Below, one piece after another: positions 1 to 10,769 of a stretch of DNA of 64,000 nt; within the stretch, counting starts at the first letter, position 1; every line of letters begins with the position of its first letter. Origin of the DNA: Nephrocerus scutellatus. Its lineage: Eukaryota; Arthropoda; Insecta; Diptera; Pipunculidae. The position numbers were made by a program, and so were the translations under genes. A model generated the notes under the pieces. That model did not search any database. It saw nothing but the letters and a program-made list of their open reading frames with translations, and was not told where the DNA came from. The stretch lies in NCBI GenBank assembly GCA_947095585.1, contig OX352761.1, forward strand, positions 130,540,277 through 130,604,276, written 5' to 3'.

Positions 1-1090
1 TAACCCATAAACGTCTGATCATAATCAGAATTCAATTCAATGACTAAAAATATTCTTCTTTTAAAGCGCAGCAGTTTCTTTTACTCTAATTGCCGCTGCG
101 TATTTACGCAACGGGAACAACATAAATATGTTCTCTTGCTGTTCGCGTAGCATACTTCTGGATAGCCATTAAGAAGGGGTATAATTATCACTTACCTAGT
201 TAATATTTTTACATTTCTTAAAACACATCACAAATCTACTCAAAAGTTTCTGAAAAAACCCTTAATGTAAATCAAATTAGTCTGTAAACGATTTATAAAA
301 CACGCAACAAGTACAATAACCAAAATATCTCACGACCGCGACGGGGACAGTGCTTAAAAGTTGAAAGCACCACTAACGAAGTGACGACTACTTAACTTTA
401 TTGACAATCGTCTTTGTTTTTCGTGAAAAAGAGACAGAATTGACTCTGACTACCGTCTTTGCCTTTTTGCTTCAATAATTGAGAAAAATGAAAAACAGAA
501 ACATCCAACAAGTTTTAATGCTCTATCTAGAAGGATAAAATAAAATGCTTTATGCATTTCATATTCAACAAGTTGTAAGTTATTTTCATTTTGTTTTTAT
601 AAAATATGTAGGTATTTGTCTTCAACTAGAAAATAAAGATATGTTAATCTACTTCTATTGATAAAAACTCTGAGTTTTGAAACCTTAAAAGCGTACGTAT
701 CGGAAATATGGTATCAAATTGATAATTTTTACACATGGATTTTTAATGATAGCTGTAGCAGTCCGCATTTGACTGGGGGCGAAGAAAATAGAACACTATA
801 CATTAGACTGAGTGAGCATTTTCTTACTCATGCCTCTTTCGATTTACTCAAAACATACCAGAAACCTGAACCAGTGGTATGCCCTAAAAGTAACAGAGTT
901 TTCTTGGTTTTCGTGGTAAATGCATTGCATATAGAACGCTAAGCCATCGCCATCTTGCTGATATAACGAAACCATACCCATGAATTGTCAACGGGTAACA
1001 AAGTTAGACTGTCGGTTACAAAACTTTGCAAATAAAACGCAAAATCAAACCATATCCTGGATATAGCTTGCAAATAGAATGTCAAACCAA
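1..1090. other. gene-free AT-rich stretch
   Basis: No recognisable gene. The longest open frame (658-942, plus) opens with TTG, has no recognisable domain and ordinary AT-rich composition, so I do not call it. No repeat family shared with the rest of the window was seen. Confidence 0.5.
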
Positions 1091-1095
1091 AACCT

Positions 1096-1096
<1 letters not shown>

Positions 1097-1130
<34 letters not shown>
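1097..1130. repeat. (GA)17 microsatellite
   Basis: Seventeen uninterrupted GA units, followed by a short imperfect continuation (aagaga). In flies such tracts can bind GAGA factor, but it lies 2.4 kb from the nearest start codon and nothing here shows a regulatory role. Confidence 0.95.
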
Positions 1131-1136
<6 letters not shown>

Positions 1137-1337
1137 TCTTAACGTTACCCTGCAAATTGAAAGAGCTAACGAGCCAAAATTATTTTTTTAAATCATAATC
1201 CATAGAATCCCGTTGACCAACTTTAAACATTTTTACCCGGAAAATGCTTACAGTTCTCCCTCACAGTAGTTTGTAGTTTATTTTGGATTTTTTAGCATTT
1301 GTTTTTGTTTGCCTGTATGACGACAACGTATTCATTA

Positions 1338-1481
1338 GGCACATTCGGAAATAGATCTTGAGTAACTTTAGGGTAACTTTCGAACATCAAAGTTATGGTG
1401 GGTAACTATTTTATGAGATGGGTAACTTTTTACCAACATTAAACAAATTAAAGTTACTCAGGATCTATTTACAAATGTGCC
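1338..1481. mobile_element. MITE-like element with 32-bp terminal inverted repeats
   Basis: The left end (1338-1369) and right end (1450-1481) are inverted copies of about 32 bases with three mismatches; both begin ggcacatt on their own strand. The 144-bp element has no coding capacity and contains three gggtaac-type repeats. No convincing target-site duplication was seen, so the superfamily is left open. Confidence 0.7.
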
Positions 1482-1510
1482 AACTGAGTCTCCTCTTTTC
1501 GTACATATAC

Positions 1511-1546
1511 GGCAACGTCAACGGCAACGTCAACGACTACGTCAAC
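1511..1546. repeat. 12-bp minisatellite, three units
   Basis: Two exact copies of ggcaacgtcaac and one diverged copy (gactacgtcaac) in tandem. The repeat keeps a frame open on both strands, which explains the spurious short ORFs here. Confidence 0.85.
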
Positions 1547-1868
1547 GCAACTGATGCAACGGATTCTATGTGCTTGGCAGTAAAGACTGTAGACTTTTAT
1601 TTCGTGTTCTGTACGTAGTTTTAAGGGCTTATGGCTTTTTACAGCTCTCACAATCAAAACATACAACGTAAAACATAATTTGAGATACTGACAAAAAATA
1701 AATTTCTCGTTATGTTAATCGAAATCTTGTTTGTATTTTTAAATTCTCTATTTTAACTTCACGTTCGGTGGTGGAATCTTGGGATCAAGTTTTAACCCAC
1801 TTCCCAAAGCTCGATTTTATTGAAACTTTGTACAGATGTGTATTTTCGGTGTTACATGGGACACGGAT
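1547..1868. other. gene-free stretch
   Basis: Nothing recognisable between the minisatellite and the fold-back element; AT-rich single-copy-looking DNA. Confidence 0.4.
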
Positions 1869-2056
1869 TATAGCTGTATTTTATTGAATTCGAATTGGGA
1901 ATTACAACACAATTGCACTGTCGAATTCCTTCCTTGGAATTGGAAAACCTGCTGTTTGGCTGGTTTTGGCTGGTTTTCAAATTCCAAAGAAGGACTTCGA
2001 CAGTGCAATTGTTGTTGTAATTCCCAATTCGAATTTAAATAAAATACAGCTATTAT
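1869..2056. mobile_element. fold-back hairpin element (about 80-bp arms)
   Basis: The left arm (about 1869-1948) and right arm (about 1974-2056) are inverted copies with few mismatches. Both contain a block starting ttcccaattcgaatt or its complement and a cagtgcaattg block. The loop is only about 25 bases, made of tggctggtttt repeats. Because the region is nearly palindromic, both strands show almost the same open frame; neither is a gene. It is most likely a fold-back or MITE-type element. It would form a very stable hairpin if transcribed. Confidence 0.8.
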
Positions 2057-2180
2057 AGAAATCTTTGACATTAATATCGTTTTTCATTGGCACAAAAAAT
2101 AATAGATTTATTAATTCAATTTGATTTATTTATGGTAATGAAAAAAGTAAAAAAAATTTCTTAGTTTATAGGAGCGTTTC

Positions 2181-2833
2181 AATAGGTCTGCTTCCGTACT
2201 GAAAAATTAGTAATAATTATTGCTAATTTTTACTTTTTACTCAAAAGCGTTCACGTACTCTAAAATGTGTTCAAGAGAACGGAAAATGGAGAGTAAGTTC
2301 ATTTTCCCTCCATGCGAATTTTGCCGATTTTTACAACAAACATTTCTGGGTCGCTTAACATGTGAACATTCTGTCTAAAACTAATTTATTGACAACGGAC
2401 TTATTTGGCATTCGTTTTTTCCTACACTTTCTTAACCATGTGCCCTAATTTGAAAAAAAAAAATGTACACTTGCACGTTTTGTATGTGAGTTTGTGTCGA
2501 AATGGTCGTACACATGCCACGATGACGATCAGAATTATAACAAATGTTTTTATATTTATATTATAACATAAGCAAACAAATCGAATGCACTTTTGTTAAA
2601 TTGAGTACAGTATTTTTCAACTTTTTCTATTTAAACAAAGCCACATAGCTAACTTACTTGTGAATGTTGAATTTTGGCGTAAGGGATTTTAACAGTTTCT
2701 ACCAAGCCAATAATTTTGTTGTTTTATGCGTTTCCGTCCTTTTTGTGTGCTTGACCTCTCTGATAGTTTTTAGGACAATTTTCTCTTTAGCTAATTTTTG
2801 CTAAAAAAAAAAAAAACGGAAACAGACCTAATA
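2181..2833. mobile_element. candidate non-autonomous element with about 17-bp TIRs
   Basis: aataggtctgcttccgt at 2181-2197 faces its near-exact inverted copy at 2816-2833. The left end is followed by an internal palindrome (about 2200-2233). The interior has no ORF of note. Flanks cgttt and cgttg could be a decayed target duplication. The support is the inverted termini only. Confidence 0.5.
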
Positions 2834-2852
2834 CGTTGATGCCCCACACACC

Positions 2853-3136
2853 TGAGCCGCGTTTGATGGGACTGAATTAACTATATCTGTAGTAACAATA
2901 GTTAAGAGACTGTTTGAATGACTTCTTTTCACATAAGTTAAAAATTGGGCGAAATTGTACACCTGAAGTAAGTGAAGAGGTGTTCTGCTCGTGTAGTTAC
3001 TTCAGATGAGTAGCATTGACGTTTATTTGATCTGAATACCAATCGAACAGACTCTTCACTGCAGTAGCTCAATATAAGTGAAAATATATAAACTTTATTT
3101 AATTGTTGTACTCTTCATGCCAATCGAACGCGGCTA
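2853..3136. mobile_element. candidate short inverted-repeat element
   Basis: agccgcgtttgatgg at the left faces an inverted copy (ccaatcgaacgcggct) at 3121-3136. A second inverted pair (acctgaagtaa / ttacttcagatg) sits near the centre at about 2963 and 3000. The arms otherwise align poorly, so this may be an old fold-back element. Confidence 0.35.
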
Positions 3137-3533
3137 TTACAGTAACAGAATTTGAATAAATTTGTAAGTTAAATGCTGTTCAGACCAGTTATTGGTTTTG
3201 TTATAGACTTCTACGAAAAACAAATGCATACGTACTTCGAAACACTGCGGAATTGAAAAGTATTGTAAAGCAATTTCATGTTTTTGTTAATTCCAAAGTT
3301 GATTTTAATCCAATTGAAATTAACATTAAATTTAACGTCATCATGGAAATTTCATAGGAGATTTGAGTTCGTACTTCGTTGGAGCGAGCTTTGTTTGTGC
3401 CTTGCCTATGCATGGTGCTGATCGCCGCATCGTACACGTGTATGAACATTTTAATTGTTTATAAAAACATTAAAGTTTTATTTTGATTTTTCTATTAAGT
3501 TTAAATTAAAAATCAGATAAGAAGAAACTTAAA

Positions 3534-5303
3534 ATGGAATATATTGATACTGAGCCAAGAGTTACCAACGGGAAGCCCACAATTCAACCTTCAATCATGT
3601 AAGATTCATTTTGGTGTACACAAATTGCTTTTTATAGTATTTATTTGTTTTTTTTATTAATAATTTGCTTTTATTTAACTTTATGAATAGTTTGTGTTGC
3701 GAATGTGGGGTTGGAATTCAACCGAATCCATCAAACATGTGTGTTACATGCCTGCGTAATCACATTGACATTACCGAGGGAATTCCTAAACAGGCTGTGT
3801 TGCATTTCTGTCGGAATTGTGAGCGTTACCTACAGCCACCTGGCGAATGGATTCAATGTGCACTGGAGTCAAGAGAGCTTTTGGCTTTGTGCCTCAAAAA
3901 ACTTAATGGTCTTAAGGAGGTAAAACTGGTAGACGCTGGTTTCGTGTGGACAGAACCACATTCAAAGCGTATTAAAGTCAAGCTTACTGTTCACGGTGAG
4001 GTCGTCGGAGGGACTGTGCTGCAGCAGGTTTTTATCGTAGAGTTTACCGTGAGCAATCAAATGTGTGATGATTGCCATCGCACGGAGGCAAAAAATTTCT
4101 GGCGCTGCTTAGTGCAAGTACGCCAACGGGCCGATAACAAGAAAACATTCTACTACCTTGAGCAGTTAATTCTTAAGCATAAAGCGCACGAGAGTACTCT
4201 AGGCATTAAACCAACCCATGGAGGTTTGGATTTTTTCTATGCAAACGACAACCATGCTCGTAAAATGGTCGATTTTCTACAGACAGTGGTCCCTGTTAAG
4301 ATAAATTCATCGAAGCGTCTCATTTCGCATGACATACACAGTAACAACTTTAATTATAAATACACTTGGTCAGTGGAAATCGCTCCAATTTCTAAGGACA
4401 GCGCAGTGTGCCTTAATAAAAAGATGCGCCAGCAATTGGGAAGCATATCTCCGGTGTGTTTAGTTCAAAAAGTGGCCAACAACATTCACCTGATTGACCC
4501 AATGACAGCGCAGTGTAAGTATGAAGGAGTACCTATGTGATTTTGATTAATATAACCTTTTATCGTACAGTAGCAGAGATTTCTGGAACATCGTACTTCC
4601 GAAGTCCATTTGAAGCCATTTGCAATCCAAAACAACTTGTAGAGTACATTGTTATGGATTTAGAAGTAATAATGGACAAGGATCGAAAAGTTTTCCCAGG
4701 TCAAGGAGCCATCTCATTTAAACATGTTCTCTGTGATATTTGGGTTGTGCGTGCCTCCGAGTTGGGCATCAATGGAAACAACATTCACACTCGGTCTCAT
4801 CTGGGACATTTACTAAAAGTTGGTGACTCGGTTCTAGGGTACAATCTGGGAGAAGCCAATATCAATGATGACAACTTTGAAAAACTTCCATCCGAAAAAG
4901 TCCCTGACGTAGTACTCGTAAGAAAATGCTACGCAGAACGATCGACACGCTTAAGCCAACGCATGTGGAAGTTAAAACATTTAGCTGCCGAGGCAACAGA
5001 CGAGCGAAGCAAACAGTAAGAAAATTATTTTTTTAAAATCATTTTAGGGTATTTATATTCTTTTAATGCACTCTCTAAAGCGACTACCACGAATTCCTCG
5101 AGGACTTGGAAGAAGATCCTGAGTATCGTCAGAACATTAATATATATCGTGATGCTGCTAAGATTCCAGTGGATGGCGGCGATACACTTGGCTTTAATGA
5201 CAACGTTCCACGCATAACACTTGCAGAAATGTTAGAGGATCTTGCACTGGAGGATGACGCGATGGGTGATGAGAATTTTGTTGGCGAAGATGATGAGATT
5301 TGA
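3534..5303 (+). CDS. Nmd3: 60S ribosomal export protein NMD3 (4 exons, complete)
   Basis: NMD3 is the adaptor that binds nascent 60S ribosomal subunits and bridges them to CRM1/exportin for nuclear export. Coding exons: 3534-3598, 3691-4514, 4571-5015, 5081-5303. All introns are GT..AG and total coding length is 1557 nt, giving 518 aa; family members are about 500-520 aa. The N-terminal zinc region is intact, with Cys24/25/27, C39-C42, C62-C65 and C147-C150, and the family blocks SRELLALCLKK, VDAGFVWTEPHSKR, KTFYYLEQLILK, RLISQDIHSN-like and RTHLGHLL-like (here RSHLGHLL) all present. The C-terminus has the YHEFLEDLEED block (split by the last intron), a basic stretch before it, and a leucine-rich acidic tail (ITLAEMLEDLALED) fitting the CRM1 export signal. 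The start is chosen because the short first exon splices in phase to ILCCECG and matches the known fly N-terminus style. No frame damage seen. Confidence 0.95.
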
Positions 5304-5739
5304 AACAAACATAATTTGTTTAAACTTTATTCAGAAATTGTACCAATTACAATAGAATGCAAAAATATGAAAATCCAAACATGATTCTGGGGGCTCATGT
5401 AAAATTGTAAAAAATTGTAAATATGTTAATAGGGATTTTGATGGGTGCAGAAGAGGATAACGACATTTAGTTGTTAAATTTTTTTTAATTGATCGATATA
5501 ATTTAATGTTGGCTTTACAGATGATGGAAAAGATTATAGCAGACTCATGTTTGTATGACGAGCAACAAGTATCATATCAAGGCAGACAAGTAAATGGCTT
5601 ACAGATATGCGTTTGTGATTTGCTTGGGAAAGGACGTTTTACATTTTTACTTTTTTTTTATATAATTTGCGCAACCTTATAATGCAAGACAAAGCGTGGG
5701 TGTTAAGGTTAAAGAGGAGGAAAGCCTGCTAATTTTAGT
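5304..5739. other. Nmd3 3' flank
   Basis: AT-rich sequence that should contain the Nmd3 3' UTR. No clear AATAAA hexamer was found in the first 100 bases, so the cleavage site is not placed. No gene seen. Confidence 0.4.
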
Positions 5740-7330
5740 GATGAGGCAAAACAGCTTGGCAAAGCATTCTACTTATGTCTGGAACGGCTGAATAACGAAT
5801 CTCTGAACTGAACTGTTCGTCCGAAGATGGGCTTGAGGGTAAACTTATGATAATTTAGAGCGCCACGAGTATTACGGTTTAATACATGGAGAGGTGACAC
5901 ATAAATGGCTATTTCTTGGAGGAAACTAGTGTTTAAAACCGTTCTCTACTTCCAGGACCTTTTTTTGGCAACGCAAACACTCGTTTTGGTTCTAATCAAC
6001 ATAGATTCTTCTCTTAACATTTCAAATCTTCTTTATCCAAGATTGACATCGATCTGAAATCAATTAGTCGACGCCGTGTCCCTCTTTTGCAATGGGGAAG
6101 AATCATCTTATGTTCCAACTAATTCCTCTTCAGCAACGGAAACCCACCTTACTGATCGTCTTTTTGACTTCAGCCTTTTTCAGATTAGTGGTATCACCAA
6201 GAACCTTGGTAGGTAGCTAGATCTCATTTTTCCAACTGACGCTCATTATTCCCTGGTTACCGCGAGTACCCATCTTTCTTTCAACTTTCGTGAGGCAGAC
6301 TTCGTCAAACTTAACAACCTAGTCAATAACTTAAACTTCAGTCTTTTTCTAAACAATAACACTCCCATTGACATCGCTCTCGAGTTCTTCTACACATCCA
6401 TTTTTACTGTCTTCTCCAATCTGCCCCTTACGTGGCACGTAAAAACTGCTCGTCCTCCCCTCCCTGACATAATAAAGAATAACGTACTATTCGCAATGCC
6501 AGAAGCAAAATTATGGGAAAATTACCTGACATCCAGATCTGCCTCAGACTATTCATTCTACCAACACGCTTACTTCCGGTTTTCCATTCTATGCGAATCC
6601 CTCTACCACAAATACCTCGACAGAATGCAACTTAGCCTTATGACTGATCCTAGACGTAACTACCAATTTATTAACGTCAAAAGCAGATCCGATGGATTCC
6701 CTTCCACTCTAAAACTATTTAACGCTTCATCTGCAAACCTTTCAGTAATAGCCAAACTCTTTGCCACTTCCTTCAACCAATCGTTTAGTGGCCACCTTAC
6801 GTACCGGAACTTGACTATTTCAACTACATGAATCCCGGCCTCAAAATTTCCTTGTCTCTGTCGATATAAGGACTAATACAGTGCGCGAAAAGATTAAGGC
6901 TCAAGGATGACTTCCCCCCAGGTCCTGATGGTCTGCTCTCCATAAGAAATTAAGAAATTTTTAAATGCTCTAAGTCAGCCCCTTACAAAATGTAGTAAAA
7001 GCGAGATATCAAACTACCGACCCAATCCCCTCCTCAATCCTTAAGCTCTTAGTGCTGTCATTGGCTAAAGAGCGAATTGTATTTGAAGTAACAGACAAGA
7101 GACCGTTAATAAAAAATGAGAAAGAGTGTTGTGGACAAAACAAGTCTCTGTGGAATGCCATAATTTAAGCGATGAATTTCAGATTATAAACCCTCCAAAA
7201 CAATTTGGATTGAGTGGTCCTGAAGATAACTTCTAATCCAATGAAGCAGTTTTTCATCGAATCCACAACCTCGAATTTTGTTTAAAAGTGTTCGATGCTA
7301 AACTCTGTCATCACGGTTCGTCTCGATTGA
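5740..7330 (-). mobile_element. non-LTR retrotransposon (LINE family A) relic, minus strand, interrupted
   Basis: On the minus strand 7330-6985 encodes reverse transcriptase fragments: GFDEKLLHWIRSYL, then a damaged GIPQRLVLSTTLFLIFING (family GVPQGSVLSPTLF..FIND) and SLANDST in place of the catalytic FADDST. The C-terminal part of the same family lies at 5905-5740 (KPIFGRTVQFRDSLFSR). The closest relative in the window is the plus-strand copy at 7380-10275 (KPIFGRTIQFRDSFFSR). The two pieces are separated by a plus-strand LINE fragment, so this copy was probably split by a later insertion. Many stops and frameshifts; dead. Confidence 0.7.
6060..6930 (+). mobile_element. LINE fragment (endonuclease end and EN-RT linker), plus strand
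   Basis: The reading frame around 6290-6831 is open for most of its length. It shows the Jockey-like linker pattern: a DLIF-type endonuclease C-terminus (around 6210), then PLPDIIKNN, then DPRRNYQFINVKSRSDGFPS followed by a LFATSFNQSF block. These precede the RT domain in non-LTR elements; the RT itself is missing. It lies inside the minus-strand family A relic. Stops and frameshifts upstream show it is inactive. Confidence 0.6.
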
Positions 7331-7379
7331 GTCGGAGTGTGTCCAATATGACTGTGTGCGGATTCAGGGTTGACGTGTG

Positions 7380-10275
7380 AAGCATTCGTGGGCTTAGATC
7401 GAATCTCTCGGTCACGTGCGTCCATTTAGCAGACGACAAACCTGCTATTCTGGCACTAACAGAAACCCAGGTTAATGCTGATTCGGACGTTTCGGATTTT
7501 AGTTGGCTTGGTTACAACTTGGTGCCAGTATTTTTTGCCCATCGCGGTCTCGTCATCTATGTACGTAGTGATGTCGCTTATCAAACTCAAGCACAATACA
7601 ACCATTGTTCCAACGCGGAATTTAATTTCAGTTGGCTTAAGTCAAAGTGCGTAAGCATGACATCCCCTACTGCTTCATATACAGAGGCCTAGTTTAGACA
7701 GGGTCTGTACTGAGTTAGATGCACTGTCTGACTCTATAGAATTTTGACGCTTTTCTGAAATCGTCATTGCGGGTGATTTCAATATACACAATTCTAGTTG
7801 GCTTAGCCATTCAGGCTTAACAACACTGCAAGGAAAGGATGTTGAATTATTTGCTGATTTTACCCATCTCACTCACCTTGTGAATGAGCCCACTCGGATT
7901 CCAGACATTGTAAGTCATAACGTAAACCCTTGACATGTTTCTTACCTCTCATTCTAACAAATACGCTCTTCAGACCATTGTGTAGTATCAGCAAATTTCT
8001 CGCTGTCGAACCATGTAGTTAAAGAAAAAAAGACTGGGATGGCCTTAACAATTTCTTTATGAATATTAACTGGCCACTAAATGCCAGTAGGATTTATGGA
8101 ACACGACAGCGAGGCCAGCCAAGCCTATGCTGGAAGGATGGCGTAGACTAGGACGCTTAGAGTTTAGGGATGCCAAATTGGATGACATCGCCTCGAAATC
8201 GGGACCGGTGGAGAGATTTTTTGCGGGAGGCCAGGACCGGACACCGGTTGTAGAGCCAAATATGATGATGATGACTTAATGCTTAATGGTTTGGATGCCA
8301 TATCTGATACGATCACAAAAATAATCCAGGAGGGTATGAGACAATTTATCCCTTCCAGGATAAAGTGTATCAAACCGAATGAAATTGCTTGGTATTATTT
8401 AAGCTGCAAAGAGGCTACTAGGAACCGGGAAGTATGCTTTCGGTTATATAAAGAAAACTCCTACTGTGGAAAACCGAACCAAATTTAGACGAGTCAGCAA
8501 TGATTGCAATGCATACCTTAGACGAGCCAAATTCGACTACGACCAGAAACTGAGACAAAAAATACTTCAATGTCCAAAAGGAAGTAAATATTTTTGGTCA
8601 TTCTTGAAACGAATTAAAAAAAATTCCTCGTCTTCAATTCCAACGCTCATTTACAATGACATTCCAACTGTTAGCTCTATAGACAAGGCCAATCTGCCTG
8701 CTTCACATTTCGCAGCTAGCTCCACGCTACCAGATAGCGCGTTGTCGCCGCCGGTACTTGCAAGAGTCGAATCCTCTATGGGACAGATTTACTTTCGTAC
8801 TCGTCAAGTGGCTAGAGTATTAAATGATCTCAACATTCATAAATCTGCTGAGCCTGATGATATTCCCGCTATAGTTTTGAAGAGGTGTTCTTCAACGTTG
8901 ACCTTGCCACTGCGCAGACTTTTCTATTTCTCTTATTCTTCTGGAGTCGTCCCAAGGAATTAAAACACAGCATTTATCCAGCCTGTTCTTAAAAAAGGCG
9001 CACCGTCATCTCTTTCCTCGTACCGACCAATTGCGCTAACATCCATACTTTCCGTATGCTTATGCAATACCTTGAATCACACGAACCAGCAGTACGGTTT
9101 TCGTAGGCAATGTTCTGCAGGTGACCTGATGGCTTATCTCAGTGAAAAGTGGAAGCAGTCTATTCACAAATTTGGTGAAAGCAAAGTTGTTGCACTCGTT
9201 ATTTCCAAGGCATTGGCAGAGTCTGGCATCAAGCTCTTTTGTCGAAAATAAATGCCTTTGAAATTGATAAGACCCTGCTTGATTGGACTAGTAACTACCT
9301 TTCTGGCCGTTCAATCCAGTTCGTATTGGACGGTTTCAAATCCAATATTTACCGCATAAACGCAGGTGTTCCCCAAGGCTCCGTTTTGTCTCCGACACTC
9401 TTTCTCATTTTCATTAACGATCTCCTATTCGCCATTTCTAATCCAATCCATTCTTTCCCTGACGAAAGCACTCTTAGCTTTTTATATGATTTCACGCTTT
9501 CTGCACGCCCCTCTACATCGCGAGTGGAACTTCAACAGCAACGTATGTTAAGCACTTTAAATTCTAAAATCCAATACTCTTCTGTCTTCCAAGCGTAATT
9601 TAAGCCCCCAACTTCTATCCATGAATGGATCTTGAATCAAAGAAACTGAAAAATTCTCAATTCTCGGTATGTGCGTCAACAACAAGCTTCGTTGGAACGA
9701 CCACATATTTGCCATCGCCAAAAATGCTGCGAAATGTTTAGGTTCCCTAAAACGGTGCAAGATGTACTTCACTCCATCAGATCTATACTACTATTTACAA
9801 GGCAAGCTACTAGACAGAATTCAGAACCGCGGTTTAAAACTTATTGGAGACGTAAATATCGCGTAAACAATCGAATCGCTTGAACATCGTAGGAATGTTT
9901 CCTGCTTGCCACTGTGTTATCGCTTTTTCCACAAGCGGTGTCCAAAAGAAATATCCAGATGCATCCCGCCCATTCTCGAACCCATCCGTAATACCCGTGC
10001 GTTAACTCGAGACCACGGGTCCACCATTAAGCCTATCTTTGGACGTACAATCCAATTCAGAGATTCCTTCTTTAGCCGCACATTAGTTATCTGGGATGAA
10101 TTGCCTGATTCTGTGTTTTCGCATTTGTATGATCTGTAGTCATTTAAGGCACACGTGCATAGACAAAAAATGCCTAGAAAATTCCTTTCATCAATTTGAT
10201 GAATAGACTGGTTGCACTTTTCGGTGAGATATGCTATCAAATCACCAGTAGTAGTAGTAGTGGTAGTAGTAGCAT
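7380..10275 (+). mobile_element. LINE family A, near full-length but dead copy, plus strand
   Basis: Order seen: endonuclease start at about 7430-7600 (PAILALTET, then GLVIYVRSDVAY), endonuclease-RT linker (8281-8600, QFIPSR..), RT from 8466. The RT has SAEPDDIPAIVLKRC, SSYRPIALTSIL, QYGFRRQCSAGDL, then NAGVPQGSVLSPTLFLIFIN at about 9359-9420. The catalytic FADDS block is FPDES here, so the second-aspartate pair is lost. A C-terminal domain runs 9660-10140 ([45 protein letters not shown]). The 3' end is an (AGT)n tail at 10247-10272. Several frameshifts and stops. The copy is interrupted at 8085-8273 by the tail of a different LINE. The clade is not certain; it is Jockey/CR1-like by motif style. 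Confidence 0.8.
8085..8273 (+). mobile_element. nested 3' end of an RTE-like LINE (family B)
   Basis: The block from agtaggatttatgg to tagagccaaatatgatgatg matches 55846-55998 of the longer family B copy closely. It shares ggaacac..gaggcc, tggatgacatcg, aatcgggaccggtg, gagattttttg and the final gttgtagagcc, and ends in an (ATG)n tail. The host LINE protein resumes on the other side (INWPL before, MLNGLDAISDTI after). Flanks actaaatgc (8076-8084) and acttaatgc (8274-8282) are a 9-bp target duplication with one mismatch. Confidence 0.85.
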
Positions 10276-10769
10276 GGGCTGATATTTGTAAGTGGTATGG
10301 ATCGATACGACGAATGAGACTTGTTATTAAGAAAATTTTTTATACGTACAAAATACCTACTGAGGCTTGCTTCTTTCGTTGTGAAATGAATTGCAGAATT
10401 TTTATACAAATAATACATTCATTTTCTCCTTAAATTTATTTTCGATCGATATCATTACTGATTTTAAGACATAATTTTTAAATGGATATTAAACTAGAAT
10501 ATAGGAAAAAACGTACAAACGATAATTGTTAAACAGAATTTTTTCCAATCTTTAATTTTACAATAAACTAAAGGAAGTTAAATAAAATGAAATATTTTAA
10601 TATAAAATAAATAAATGTTTTTTTTTAATGCTGGGTGATGAGGATATGCGGTGGAAGTTTTGCAAAAGTTTAGCTTTTCCTTTCCAAGAGTCAGAATGAA
10701 ATTACAATTTACTGCATTCGCGCGGCGTTTTTCAAATTTAATACAAATATGATAAATATTTCGAAATTT
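10276..10769. other. PHF14 3' UTR region
   Basis: AT-rich sequence downstream of the PHF14 stop on the minus strand. A minus-strand AATAAA is present at 10440-10435, about 330 nt past the stop, and is a candidate poly(A) signal. The region ends where the (AGT)n tail of the plus-strand LINE begins. Confidence 0.4.

Noticed and set aside
658..942. 94-codon open frame in the first kilobase
   Set aside because: Opens with TTG, has no known domain, is isolated and has no splice context; chance ORF in AT-rich DNA.
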